This document shows positions 37,435-46,713 of a stretch of 64,000 bases of DNA, piece by piece (position 1 is the first letter of the stretch; each line of letters opens with the position of its first letter). The stretch lies in the NCBI GenBank assembly GCA_050949725.1, contig JBMNGH010000011.1:62001-126000 (forward strand), read 5' to 3'. A program made the translations under genes and the position numbers. The DNA comes from JBMNGH01 sp050949725 (GTDB lineage: Bacteria; Bacillota; Thermosediminibacteria; Thermosediminibacterales; Tepidanaerobacteraceae). Under the pieces are notes generated by a model. It did no database searches and had not been told where the DNA came from. It saw nothing but the letters and a program-made list of their open reading frames with translations.

Positions 37435-39372
37435 ATGAAATATCCAGAGCTCTTTGAACCTGCAGTCATAGGTTCTTTAGATTTAAGAAACCGGATTGTA
37501 TTATCACCTATGCATACCAATTTTACTATTAGTAATAAGTATGCCGAAAGATATATTAAATATTACAAGGAAAGGGCAAAAGGTGGTGTCGGTCTTATTA
37601 TTACTGCCCATGTAATGGCTGAAATAGATGTTGACCCTTATCCTACAACTTTCGGTTATCCTACACTTGATTCGGCCAGTGAAATAAAATATTTTGCAGA
37701 GCTTACAGAAGGAGTCCACGAGTATGGGGCAAAAATAGCCATCGAGCTTTCACCTGGCACAGGTAGATTGGCAGATGAAATTATAGAGGGAAAGCCGCCG
37801 GTAGGCCCTTCTGAAATACCTCTGCTTATGATGCCCTATATAAAAACGCGGGAGCTTACAAAAGCTGAAATTAAACAACTGGTAGAGTCTTACGGGAGGG
37901 CTGCAGGCTTTGCTAAACAGGCAGGCTTTGATGCTATTTATGTTCACTTTTTGGCATATTTAGGTGACCAGTTTCTTTCTTCTTGTTGGAATCATAGGCA
38001 GGATGAATATGGGGGAAGCCTTACAAATCGAATGAGATTTCTTGTAGAGTGTATTGAAAGTGCCCGCTCCTACGTAGGAGAAGACTTTCCTTTAATCGTA
38101 GGACTGGCATTGGATCACGGTTTCCCGGGCGGCAGAGAATTGGATGAAACCATAGAAATCGTTAAAAGGCTTGAACCGCTAAAAATTGATGCGCTGCATC
38201 TTCGCCGTGGCAGTTACGATGCCATGAATCTTCTCGTACCTACAGCTTATATGAAGGATGGCGTGTCTGTTGATTACGCTTATGAGGTAAAAAAGACAGT
38301 AAACATCCCAATTATAGTAGATGGCAACCTGACAGATATAAGTTACTGTGAGAGACTTTTACAAGAGGGAAAAACAGATTTTATAGGAATTGGTAGACCA
38401 TTTATCACAGACCCTTATTGGCCTAAAAAGGCAAGAGCCGGCAAAGAAGAGGAGATACTTCCGTGTATTCGCTGTATGCAGTGCATAAATAGAGTGTTTT
38501 TTGCCAGATATTCTGCCTGCAGTGTAAATCCTCAATATGGACGTGAATACGAGGGGCAACTTCAACCAACACCCAAACCAAAGCAAGTGCTTATAGCTGG
38601 CGGCGGTCCGGCTGGAATGACAGCTGCAAAGTTTTTGGCTGAAAGAGGGCATGATGTAACACTTGTAGAAAAGAATAACAGGCTGGGAGGTCATCTGCTG
38701 GAAGCTGCAGTACCTGCTTACAAAAAGGGGACCGACGGGTATCTGGAGTGGCTTATAAGACAGGTAGAAAAGCTCAATATAAGAATAAAACTTGGCACTG
38801 AGGTTACGCCGGACTTTGTGCTAAATTTCAAACCTGATGCGGTAGTCGTTTGCACCGGCTCAGTGCCTCAAGTGCCGCAAGTTCCCGGAATTCACGGTAA
38901 AAACGTAAAGCTTGCTACTGAGCTATTGGTAAACTATACTGATGATGTAGGAGATAGTATAGTAATTGTAGGAGCAGGGTTGGTAGGTTGTGAAATGGCA
39001 TTGTTTTTGAAAGAAAAGGGTAAGAACAATATAACATTAGTAGATATGCTCCCTGAAATTGCCCATGATGTGCTTTACATGGCGAGAGGCTCCCTTTTAG
39101 AGGAACTGGAGCAAAAGGGAATCAAAACAATGCCAGGATTAGAATTAAAAGAAATAAGGCCTTCTGGAATTGTAGTTGAGGATGGAGAGGGAAATCTTGA
39201 AAATATCGATGCTGATACGGTAGTCTTGGCCACTGGCCTTGAGGCAGATGGCAGTCTTTACGATGACCTGCAGGGTAAAGTTGACGAGCTATACAAAATC
39301 GGTGACTGTGAAGCCCCGCGCAAATTCATAGACGCAGTTCACGAAGCCTACGAAATAGCTAAGATACTTTAG
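37435..39372 (+). CDS. OYE-family NADH:flavin oxidoreductase / 2,4-dienoyl-CoA reductase-like
   Basis: A 645-aa three-domain reductase. It has an N-terminal FMN TIM barrel (FEPAVIGSLDLRNRIVLSPM), an iron-sulfur cysteine cluster (PCIRCMQCINRVFFARYSAC, about residues 342-362), then FAD (LIAGGGPAGMTAAKFLAERG) and NAD(P) (IVIVGAGLVGCEMALFL) Rossmann domains. This is the layout of FadH, trimethylamine dehydrogenase and related clostridial enoate or bile-acid reductases; the substrate cannot be told. AAGGAGG precedes ATG 37435 by about 9 nt. A decayed copy of its 5' end lies at 35368. Confidence 0.92.
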   Translation: MKYPELFEPAVIGSLDLRNRIVLSPMHTNFTISNKYAERYIKYYKERAKGGVGLIITAHVMAEIDVDPYPTTFGYPTLDSASEIKYFAELTEGVHEYGAKIAIELSPGTGRLADEIIEGKPPVGPSEIPLLMMPYIKTRELTKAEIKQLVESYGRAAGFAKQAGFDAIYVHFLAYLGDQFLSSCWNHRQDEYGGSLTNRMRFLVECIESARSYVGEDFPLIVGLALDHGFPGGRELDETIEIVKRLEPLKIDALHLRRGSYDAMNLLVPTAYMKDGVSVDYAYEVKKTVNIPIIVDGNLTDISYCERLLQEGKTDFIGIGRPFITDPYWPKKARAGKEEEILPCIRCMQCINRVFFARYSACSVNPQYGREYEGQLQPTPKPKQVLIAGGGPAGMTAAKFLAERGHDVTLVEKNNRLGGHLLEAAVPAYKKGTDGYLEWLIRQVEKLNIRIKLGTEVTPDFVLNFKPDAVVVCTGSVPQVPQVPGIHGKNVKLATELLVNYTDDVGDSIVIVGAGLVGCEMALFLKEKGKNNITLVDMLPEIAHDVLYMARGSLLEELEQKGIKTMPGLELKEIRPSGIVVEDGEGNLENIDADTVVLATGLEADGSLYDDLQGKVDELYKIGDCEAPRKFIDAVHEAYEIAKIL

Positions 39373-39427
39373 GGGCCAGGCACCTAACTTATTAACTTAT
39401 TTAACTATCGAACGAAGGCTCTCCTAG

Positions 39428-39460
39428 CACCCCTATTCTTTATGGGGGTGTTTTTATTTT
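39428..39460 (+). terminator. Rho-independent terminator
   Basis: Stem CACCCC / GGGGTG with a loop, followed by TTTTTATTTT, about 55 bp past the reductase stop and ahead of the toxin-antitoxin pair. Confidence 0.8.
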
Positions 39461-39542
39461 GAAATAAGTTTCCCTGATTTGTTTAAATCTGGAAGATTTC
39501 TGATATAATGAAAGAAGAAGCTGTTTTTTACAGGTGGTAAAT

Positions 39543-39974
39543 ATGAAAAGAAATTTAAAGGGTATAGAAACGAAGATACAAGAGCTGAAATCTTATGCTG
39601 AAAAAAATGAAAATATAGTTGCACTTTATATTTTCGGCTCTTACGGCACAAAGCATCAGCATTTTGGCAGCGATATGGATTTTGCGGTGTTGTTTAAGGA
39701 AAACGTCACGTTATTCGAAGAGCTTGAGCTAGAATCCGATATTTGCCAGATACTTGAGCGGGATGACATAGATCTTGTGAACCTAAATAAAGCACCTATA
39801 GATATAAGTCATCAAGCACTGTATACCGGCGATTTACTTTTTTGCAGAGATGAATTAATGCTTGCTGATTTTAAAGAAAAGGTATTTAACATTTACGGTG
39901 ACTACGGAATAGTGCTCAAGAAATTTTACGATGATTATCTGGAAGGACTGAGGGAGGACTATGGCACAAATTGA
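39543..39974 (+). CDS. mntA: MNT-type nucleotidyltransferase antitoxin (MntA-like)
   Basis: A minimal nucleotidyltransferase, 143 aa, with an intact GSX10DXD motif: GSYGTKHQHFGSDMD (about residues 34-48). In HEPN/MNT systems this enzyme AMPylates the HEPN toxin and neutralises it. ATG 39543 follows AGGTGG by 5 nt. It overlaps the HEPN gene by 14 bp, with a TATAAT -10 box near 39503. Confidence 0.92.
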   Translation: MKRNLKGIETKIQELKSYAEKNENIVALYIFGSYGTKHQHFGSDMDFAVLFKENVTLFEELELESDICQILERDDIDLVNLNKAPIDISHQALYTGDLLFCRDELMLADFKEKVFNIYGDYGIVLKKFYDDYLEGLREDYGTN

Positions 39975-40389
39975 TAAAAAACGAGTGCTAGAAAAAATTA
40001 GAATTATCCAAGAATGTCTAAACAAATTGCGCACTCTATCCCAACTTTCTGTAGCTGAATTTACTTCTGATTTTAAAAATTTCGATTCAGCAAAGTACAA
40101 CCTGCAAGTAGCCATTGAAGCGATGATAGACATCGGAAATCATATAATATCACGGAAGGGGCTAGGGGCTCCAAAGACCTATCGTGATACCTTTGAAGCT
40201 TTGCATAAAGGCAATATCATACCTAGAGAAGATTTAGCAACTTATAAATTGATGGTCAGGTTCAGAAACAGGATAGTGCATTTTTATGACGAAATAGATG
40301 ACAGGGAAGTTTATAAGATACTTCAAAATAATTTAGGTGATTTTAGCTCTTTTATAGAACATGTAGATAAAATATTACCTGGCAATTAA
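39961..40389 (+). CDS. hepT: HEPN-domain toxin ribonuclease (HepT-like)
   Basis: A 142-aa all-helical protein with the HEPN RNase motif RX4HXY as RNRIVHFY (about residues 101-108), plus KYNLQVAIEAMIDIGNHII, typical of HepT (DUF86). HEPN toxins of this class cleave RNA or tRNA. Encoded directly after, and overlapping, its MNT antitoxin. Confidence 0.92.
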   Translation: MAQIDKKRVLEKIRIIQECLNKLRTLSQLSVAEFTSDFKNFDSAKYNLQVAIEAMIDIGNHIISRKGLGAPKTYRDTFEALHKGNIIPREDLATYKLMVRFRNRIVHFYDEIDDREVYKILQNNLGDFSSFIEHVDKILPGN

Positions 40390-40444
40390 CCTATTTGAGG
40401 TAAACAAAAAGAGCGCCTGAGTTTATATCAATTATGCTCTCATT

Positions 40445-40480
40445 ACGCCCCCGCAGTATTATGGGAGGCGTTCTATTTTT
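40445..40480 (+). terminator. Terminator after the HEPN/MNT pair
   Basis: Stem ACGCCCCC / GGGAGGCGT with a 10-nt loop, followed by TCTATTTTTTT. Confidence 0.85.
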
Positions 40481-40484
40481 TTCC

Positions 40485-40540
40485 TTGACAAATATAGGAG
40501 CGATGGTATATTATTATCAATAAATGAATGAACATTCATT
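40485..40540 (+). promoter_or_regulatory. Efflux operon promoter with TetR-type operator
   Basis: -35 TTGACA at 40485-40490; -10 TATATT or TATTAT at 40507-40514. An 18-bp perfect palindrome AATGAATG-AA-CATTCATT (40523-40540) covers the expected start point. Its form matches TetR-family operators, and the operon's last gene encodes a TetR protein, so autorepression is likely. Confidence 0.8.
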
Positions 40541-40559
40541 CAGAAAGGAGATGCTATGA

Positions 40560-41777
40560 GTGAAAAATCTAAAAACATCAAACATGAAAAATTATATTGT
40601 TCCAGTAATTATATTAGGATTGTTGGGGGTGCTACTTTATACAAATATGTTTCAAGGTGAAGCTTCTGCGCTCAAACATACTAAATCAGGGGATTTTTTA
40701 TTGGCATCCGGGATTGTAGAAAATAATGCAGTAGTAGTTGCAAGTGAAGTGCCTGGGACTATAAAAGAGTTTTACATAAAAGAAGGTGACACGGTAACGA
40801 AAGGTCAAGCAATTGCCAAAATAGATGATGCGAATTTAGAAAAACAATACACTCTCGCACAAGCCAATGTTAAGATAGCCGAAACAAAAGTAAGTGCCAT
40901 CAAAACAGCTATAGAAAATCTAAAAATACAAAATGCAAATCAAATAAATCAAGCTCAAAGTTCATACGAGGCTGCAATTTCACAGTATGAGAAAGTAAAA
41001 TTAGGACCACGGCCCCAAGAAATTGAGCAGGCAAAAAAGACTGTAGAACAGCTCAAATCGGTTTACGAAAATGCCAAGGAAAACCTTGATAGAATACAAG
41101 TGCTTTTTGATGAAGGCGCCATTTCCAAGCAAAAATATGATGAAGTAAAAACAAATTATGACATGGCCAAAGCACAGTATGAGGCGGCACAAGAAAAATT
41201 AAGTTTGCTTGAGGAAGGTGCCTCAGCCGAAGATTTGGCCATAGCTAGTGCTAATGTATCTCAAGCCAAGTTTGCTTATGAATTGATAAAATCTACTGCA
41301 CAAGCTCAATTAGATGCGAAAGCAAAAGAGCTGGAGCTTGCCGAAACCCAGCTTGATCAGGCAAAAACCGCCTTGGCTCAAGCTAAGGACCAACTTGACA
41401 AGACTACAATTAAATCACCTATTGAAGGTGTGATTAGTGTGAAATACTTAAACACGGGAGAAATGGCAACTTTAGGTGTACCTATTGTAGAGGTTTTGGA
41501 TACAGAAGACACCAGACTAGATGTTTATATCGCGGAGTCTGATATAGGGCATATAAAACTACATCAAGAGGCAACAGTATTTGTTGATTCTTTTCCGGAT
41601 AGAACTTTTAAGGGCAAGGTAATTGAAATTAGCAATAAAGCTGAATTTACTCCAAAAAATATTCAAACAAAAAAGGAAAGAGTTAACACGGTTTTTAAAG
41701 TTACGGTAAAAGTTCTTAATGCAAACGGTGAAATAAAGCCCGGAATGCCCGCAGATGTAGAAATCAAGATTGATTGA
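40560..41777 (+). CDS. HlyD/MacA-type periplasmic adaptor (membrane fusion protein)
   Basis: The adaptor of an ABC efflux pump, 405 aa. It has one N-terminal membrane anchor (about residues 10-28), a split lipoyl/barrel domain (VVASEVPGTIKEFYIKEGDTVTKGQ), a long coiled-coil hairpin (about 95-285, rich in Ala/Gln/Lys/Glu) and a beta-barrel end with IKSPIEGVISVKYLNTGEM. GTG 40560 follows AAAGGAG by 9 nt. An ATG at 40556 is in another frame. First gene of the operon. Confidence 0.9.
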   Translation: MKNLKTSNMKNYIVPVIILGLLGVLLYTNMFQGEASALKHTKSGDFLLASGIVENNAVVVASEVPGTIKEFYIKEGDTVTKGQAIAKIDDANLEKQYTLAQANVKIAETKVSAIKTAIENLKIQNANQINQAQSSYEAAISQYEKVKLGPRPQEIEQAKKTVEQLKSVYENAKENLDRIQVLFDEGAISKQKYDEVKTNYDMAKAQYEAAQEKLSLLEEGASAEDLAIASANVSQAKFAYELIKSTAQAQLDAKAKELELAETQLDQAKTALAQAKDQLDKTTIKSPIEGVISVKYLNTGEMATLGVPIVEVLDTEDTRLDVYIAESDIGHIKLHQEATVFVDSFPDRTFKGKVIEISNKAEFTPKNIQTKKERVNTVFKVTVKVLNANGEIKPGMPADVEIKID

Positions 41778-41790
41778 AGGAGGGATAAAT

Positions 41791-42750
41791 GTGTCTTTTG
41801 CCATAAAAACAAGTAAACTTAAAAAAAGCTTTGGCAATGTGATTGCAGTAAATAATTTGGATTTAAAAGTAAATAAAGGCTCAATTTTCGGCTTGGTTGG
41901 TCCGGACGGGGCAGGCAAAACCACTACAATTAGAATGTTGTGTGCTATGATGTTGCCTGATGAAGGTAAAATCGAAATAGGCGGCATAGATGTTGTATCT
42001 CGCGGTGAGGAGTTAAAGGAGCATATTGGGTATATGCCTCAGCGCTTTAGTCTTTATGGAGATTTGTCAGTCAGAGAGAATCTAGAGTTTTATGCAGAAA
42101 TCTATCAGGTTCCTCATCAAGTGAAGGACAAGAAAATTAATGAGCTTTTGGAATTTGCAAAACTTACCAATCATTCTTACAAACTCGCCGACCAGCTATC
42201 GGGAGGCATGAAGCAAAAACTTGCACTTTCCTGCAATCTCATTCACACGCCAAAGTTTCTTTTTTTAGATGAGCCTACTACGGGTGTAGACCCTGTAGCA
42301 CGGCGAGAATTTTGGAAGATTTTGTTTGACCTGAAGACCCAAGGCACCACTATATTTGTAAGCACACCTTATATGGATGAGGCAGAACGATGTGACGAGG
42401 TGGGGCTTATGTATCAAGGTGAAATTATCTACTGTGATAAACCGGAGGTTATGATAAAAAGCTTTAAAAAGCAAATAGCTGCCATATTAGTAGATGACAT
42501 ATTTAAAGCAAGGGATATATTAAACAAGCTAAGCTATATCGATGATGTATATATATATGGTGAAAAGATACATTTGATTTGCGATGATTATTATAATGTT
42601 AAGGAGAAATTAGCCAAAAATTTAAGGGAAAATAACGTAAATATACTGGAAATCGGTAGAATTGAACCTTCATTAGAAGATATATTTGTAACAATTGTCA
42701 AGGATAAAAAAAGGTTTGAGGGTGGTGAGCGAATTGGAATACGCCATTGA
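41791..42750 (+). CDS. ABC transporter ATP-binding protein (first of two)
   Basis: A cytoplasmic ATPase of the drug-export type, about 319 aa. Walker A is GPDGAGKTT, the signature is LSGGMKQKLAL and Walker B is FLFLDEPTTGVDP. The C-terminal extension with EPSLEDIFV is typical of the CcmA/YhhH group. The start is GTG 41791, 5 nt after GGAGGG. In relatives a two-ATPase fusion (YbhF/RbbA type) pairs with an ABC-2 permease; here the two are separate genes. Confidence 0.92.
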   Translation: MSFAIKTSKLKKSFGNVIAVNNLDLKVNKGSIFGLVGPDGAGKTTTIRMLCAMMLPDEGKIEIGGIDVVSRGEELKEHIGYMPQRFSLYGDLSVRENLEFYAEIYQVPHQVKDKKINELLEFAKLTNHSYKLADQLSGGMKQKLALSCNLIHTPKFLFLDEPTTGVDPVARREFWKILFDLKTQGTTIFVSTPYMDEAERCDEVGLMYQGEIIYCDKPEVMIKSFKKQIAAILVDDIFKARDILNKLSYIDDVYIYGEKIHLICDDYYNVKEKLAKNLRENNVNILEIGRIEPSLEDIFVTIVKDKKRFEGGERIGIRH

Positions 42751-43687
42751 AATAGAAAACCTTACAAAAAAATTTGGCAATTTCACGGCTGTAAATAACG
42801 TGAGCTTTAATGTAAAAAAAGGCGAAATATTCGGTTTTTTAGGTCCAAACGGTTCGGGAAAAACGACGGTTATCAGAATGTTGATAGGTCTCTTGACCCC
42901 CACTTCCGGTTTAGGTCGAGTGCTTGATTTTGACATTGTCAAAAATCCAGAGCAAATAAGATTAAACATAGGTTATATGTCTCAGAAATTTAGTCTTTAC
43001 GATGAGCTTACCGTTGAGGAGAATCTGGATTTTTATGCCGGGGTATATTTAGTACCAAAGGACGTTTTACAGCAGAGGAAGAGGGAAATTTTAGAAATGG
43101 CGGATTTAGTAGGTCGTGAAAATTCCATAACTGCTACTTTGTCTGGCGGGTGGAAGCAGAGGTTGGCGCTGGGGTGTGCTATAATTCATAATCCCAAGCT
43201 GGTTTTTCTTGATGAACCAACAGGTGGTGTAGACCCGGTAGCTAGGCGCCAGTTTTGGGACCTTATATACCGGCTGTCGGAAAATGGTGTAACGGTTATG
43301 GTCACAACCCATTACATGGATGAAGCCGAGCATTGTAATACTATAGGGTTTATACACTACGGTAATCTCTTGGCTGTGGATACTCCTGAAAACCTAAAAA
43401 AGAATCAGATGAAAGGCCAAATAATCGAAATTAAATGCGATAAATTAATGGAATCTCTAGAACTATTGAAAACAGTCGATTTTGTAAAGGATGCTGCTGT
43501 CTACGGGCAAGGTTTGCATATAGTAGTGGATGATGCGAAACGCTATCTTGTAACTCTCGCTGATATACTAAAAAGCGGTGGGGTCAAAGTGGCTAATATT
43601 AAGCATGTAAATCCGTCATTGGAAGATGTGTTTGTATTCTTAGTAGAAAATGAAAGTAGAAAACAGTTCATTAGAGAAATGATGTAG
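42722..43687 (+). CDS. ABC transporter ATP-binding protein (second of two)
   Basis: A paralogue of the preceding ATPase. Walker A is GPNGSGKTT, the signature is LSGGWKQRLAL and Walker B is VFLDEPTGGVDP, with H-loop VTTHYMDEAEH. The gene overlaps the end of the upstream ATPase gene by about 29 bp. Start GTG 42722 or 42725 was chosen because it follows a TTTGAGG site. With the first ATPase it should form a heterodimer. Confidence 0.9.
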   Translation: MVSELEYAIEIENLTKKFGNFTAVNNVSFNVKKGEIFGFLGPNGSGKTTVIRMLIGLLTPTSGLGRVLDFDIVKNPEQIRLNIGYMSQKFSLYDELTVEENLDFYAGVYLVPKDVLQQRKREILEMADLVGRENSITATLSGGWKQRLALGCAIIHNPKLVFLDEPTGGVDPVARRQFWDLIYRLSENGVTVMVTTHYMDEAEHCNTIGFIHYGNLLAVDTPENLKKNQMKGQIIEIKCDKLMESLELLKTVDFVKDAAVYGQGLHIVVDDAKRYLVTLADILKSGGVKVANIKHVNPSLEDVFVFLVENESRKQFIREMM

Positions 43688-43707
43688 CTACACTGGAGGT
43701 GTTTTGG

Positions 43708-44847
43708 TTGAAACTTAATTTTAGAAGGATTATTGCTATAATCAACAAAGAGTTTATACAAATAAGGCGTGATCCTAGGACAATTGCTCTTATACTGATG
43801 ATGCCGATAATGCAGCTTTTGCTTTTTGGTTATGCGGTTTCAAACAATGTGGACCATGTTCCCACAGCAGTATTAAACTTAGATATAGGTTCACAAAGCC
43901 GCAAGCTTTTATCAAGTTTTTCTAACTCCCAGTACTTTGATTTAGATTATTATGTTAAAAGTATAGATGATGTTCAGAAACTTGTAGATAAGGGCGCTGT
44001 AAAGGCCGGTATAATTATCCCTCCGGACTATTCGGAAAATATAGCAAGAGGCAAGACAGCTCAGATTCAATTGGTGGTTGACGGCACAGATCCAACTACG
44101 GCACAAGTTATACTGTCTAGTGCTGGTTCTATTACTCAGGTATATTCAACTGAAATAGTATCACAAAAGATTCAAACCCTCACTCAGGGGCGAAAGCTGT
44201 CAGGGGTTTTAGATATTAGGCCAAGGGTTTGGTACAATCCCGATATGGACAGTGTTTATTTTAACATCCCAGGGTTAATAGGTATAATTCTTCAAAATAT
44301 TACACTTATGCTCACATCTTTTGCTTTGGTTAGGGAAAGGGAGCGGGGAACGCTTGAACAGCTTATTGTGACACCTATTAAGAAAATGGAACTAATGATA
44401 GGAAAAATAGTACCTTACATAATTATTGGCTTTGTAGACCTCATATTGGCGGTGGCTATAGGTACATTGTGGTTTAAGGTTCCGATTACTGGAAATATAC
44501 TGCTTCTATTTGCTTTTTCCATAATGTTCCTTTTAGGTGCATTAGGGGTGGGGCTCTTTATATCTACTATATCTAATACACAGTTACAAGCAATGCAGCT
44601 TTCAATGTTTTTGATAATGCCCAATATACTTCTTTCAGGTTTTATGTTTCCCAGAGATGCCATGCCGAAAGTTATTTATATGCTGAGCAACTTTATACCG
44701 CTGACATATTTTCTTAAAGTCCTAAGGGGTATCATACTTAAAGGTGTAGGCATCGAGTACTTATGGCCAGAATTTATGATACTGGTGGTATTTGGCGTAG
44801 GAGTTTTGGTGTTGGCAGCAGGAAAGTTCCAAAAACGCATCGGTTAA
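43708..44847 (+). CDS. ABC-2 type efflux permease
   Basis: A membrane permease of about 379 aa. It has an N-terminal membrane segment (LILMMPIMQLLLFGYAVS), a large extracytoplasmic domain (about residues 45-170), then five C-terminal membrane segments including the ERERGTLEQLIVTPIKKMEL coupling region typical of YhhJ/YbhR. The start TTG 43708 is 9 nt from GGAGG; a GTG at 43699 overlaps that site. Transports an unknown substrate, probably a drug or toxic compound. Confidence 0.9.
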   Translation: MKLNFRRIIAIINKEFIQIRRDPRTIALILMMPIMQLLLFGYAVSNNVDHVPTAVLNLDIGSQSRKLLSSFSNSQYFDLDYYVKSIDDVQKLVDKGAVKAGIIIPPDYSENIARGKTAQIQLVVDGTDPTTAQVILSSAGSITQVYSTEIVSQKIQTLTQGRKLSGVLDIRPRVWYNPDMDSVYFNIPGLIGIILQNITLMLTSFALVRERERGTLEQLIVTPIKKMELMIGKIVPYIIIGFVDLILAVAIGTLWFKVPITGNILLLFAFSIMFLLGALGVGLFISTISNTQLQAMQLSMFLIMPNILLSGFMFPRDAMPKVIYMLSNFIPLTYFLKVLRGIILKGVGIEYLWPEFMILVVFGVGVLVLAAGKFQKRIG

Positions 44848-44859
44848 GGAGGAATTTAT

Positions 44860-46047
44860 GTGAGATTACAAAAAAAGTTGTTGGGTATGTTGTTAGTGAC
44901 ACTGTTTGTATTTATTACTTATGCAAAAGCCGTCTTAGCGCAGGAATCTATAGTAGAAGATAACAATATCCAATTTACTCTACAAGAAAGCATCGAAAAA
45001 GCCTTAAGGGACAATATTAGTTTAAAAATATTAAATGAGAATTACAATAAAGCAATTATAGAGAGAAAGGAAGCTAAGTCAAAAGCCGATAAAATAGAAG
45101 AGGCACAGGATATGATGAAATATTACAGAGCATTGCCTGGCGCAGGTTCAGTTAAGCTTGAACAAATGGATTTTAATGCTTTTAGTTTCGAAGGATACCA
45201 AGCCAAGGATGTATTGCCTAAACTTAAAAAAGCAGAAGAATTAATATTAAAGAAAAATTTAGAACTAGAAAAGCGAAATTTAAGCATAGAAGTAACAAAA
45301 TTATATTTCAATGTGCTACTGGCTCAGGACAATTTAAAGAATGCAAAAATCCAATTAGAAAGGTCAAAAACCCAGCTTAAAAATGCTCAATTGAGCTTTG
45401 AACAAGGAATATCAGCCCAAGATGCCGTATTGATGGCACAGGCAAATCTATCAAACTCGTATACGAACCTTTATTCTGCAGAAAAAAGGTTGCAGCTTGC
45501 CCAAATGAATCTTAATAAAATAATGGGGCGTGAACTCACTGCTCCCATAGAGCTCACGACACAGTTTGCTTATAAACCGGAGATCCTAGGCGATGTTGAA
45601 GAAATGGTCAAAGAAGCCTTAACTGTAAGACCTGAAGTTATAAGCGTGCGTGCGATGAGAGATGTTGCAAAAGAAAGTTTTGACCTTGCCTCAAGTTACT
45701 ATACAAGTAACACATATATCTACCAAAAAGCTAAAATTGATTTAGAAAAGGCAAATTTAGCGGTAATAGAAGCGGAAGAATCAGTGAAGCTTGCTGTAAG
45801 AGCAGCATATCTTAAAGTTGAAGAAGCAGCCAAAAAGCTTGAAGCTGCTACAAAATTCAAAGAAACGGCACAAGAGTCTTATCGAATTACAGAATTAATG
45901 GCAAAATCTCAAGTAGCTACGATTATTGATGTGCTGGCTGCCCAAGAAAAATTATACCAGGCAGAGCTTGCTTATTCTTCAGCAGTGCTAGATTACAATA
46001 TAGCAAAGGCGGAACTTGACAATTGGGTCGGAAAAGAGTTAATGTAA
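44860..46047 (+). CDS. TolC-family outer-membrane efflux-like protein
   Basis: A 395-aa protein with a signal peptide (about residues 1-27, cleavage after AVLA) and a long helical coiled-coil body with two OEP-type repeats (QESIEKALRDNISLKILNEN; VEEMVKEALTVRPEV). Such proteins are outer-membrane ducts in diderms. In a lineage that looks Firmicute, either the host has an outer membrane or the protein acts differently. It lies 12 bp after the permease gene. GTG 44860 has AAGGAGG upstream. Confidence 0.88.
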   Translation: MRLQKKLLGMLLVTLFVFITYAKAVLAQESIVEDNNIQFTLQESIEKALRDNISLKILNENYNKAIIERKEAKSKADKIEEAQDMMKYYRALPGAGSVKLEQMDFNAFSFEGYQAKDVLPKLKKAEELILKKNLELEKRNLSIEVTKLYFNVLLAQDNLKNAKIQLERSKTQLKNAQLSFEQGISAQDAVLMAQANLSNSYTNLYSAEKRLQLAQMNLNKIMGRELTAPIELTTQFAYKPEILGDVEEMVKEALTVRPEVISVRAMRDVAKESFDLASSYYTSNTYIYQKAKIDLEKANLAVIEAEESVKLAVRAAYLKVEEAAKKLEAATKFKETAQESYRITELMAKSQVATIIDVLAAQEKLYQAELAYSSAVLDYNIAKAELDNWVGKELM

Positions 46048-46075
46048 ATCTAAACTTACATATGCAATAAGTGAG

Positions 46076-46666
46076 GTGGTAAAAATAAAAAAGGAATTGT
46101 TAAGACAGGCCGCCATAGATGTTATAGCAGAAAACGGATTTCACGATGCAACAATAGAAAAGATTGCAGCTAAAGCGAAAGTAGCAGTTGGCACTGTGTA
46201 TAATTACTTTGAAAATAAAGAGAGCATATTAGATTATATATTTCAGGTTGAATATGAAAAGCGGGTTGAATTTCTCAGTGAACTTAGTAAGGAGAATAAA
46301 GATCCCTTGGACAAAATCCGGGAAATTATGGCCTTTCATTTTTCTGAGCTCAAACAAAATCCAAACTTGGCAAAAGTGATCTTAAAAGAGCGCAGCTTCA
46401 ATAAGCAAGATAAAATGAGCAATATAAGAAATTTTGAACAACTTCCTATTTATATCAGTAAGATTATACAAGATGGTATAGACAAATCACTAATAAGAAA
46501 GTGTAATGCCGAAATTTTATCTGTAGTGCTTTTTGGAAGCATTGAAGCTATTTTAACTAAATTTATTATTGAAAACGAGCAAAGCGATAAATCAGACAGT
46601 CTGGATATAGCTGCTGATGAAATTTGGAAGCTCCTGAAGTTCGGCCTTACTCCATCTCAAACTTAA
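46076..46666 (+). CDS. TetR-family transcriptional regulator
   Basis: A 196-aa repressor-type protein with an N-terminal TetR HTH, TIEKIAAKAKVAVGTVYNYFENKESIL (about residues 21-47 in continuous sequence), and a helical ligand domain. Last gene of the efflux operon. Its likely operator is the palindrome at 40523-40540. Confidence 0.9.
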   Translation: MVKIKKELLRQAAIDVIAENGFHDATIEKIAAKAKVAVGTVYNYFENKESILDYIFQVEYEKRVEFLSELSKENKDPLDKIREIMAFHFSELKQNPNLAKVILKERSFNKQDKMSNIRNFEQLPIYISKIIQDGIDKSLIRKCNAEILSVVLFGSIEAILTKFIIENEQSDKSDSLDIAADEIWKLLKFGLTPSQT

Positions 46667-46670
46667 CAAA

Positions 46671-46712
46671 AAAAGCACCTGGACCTACATTAACCCAGGT
46701 GCTTTTTGTTTC
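46671..46712. terminator. Bidirectional terminator between convergent operons
   Basis: A 12-bp stem AAAAGCACCTGG / CCAGGTGCTTTT (46671-46682, 46695-46706) with T-runs in both directions. It separates tetR and opuAA, which converge here. Confidence 0.9.
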
Positions 46713-46713
46713 C

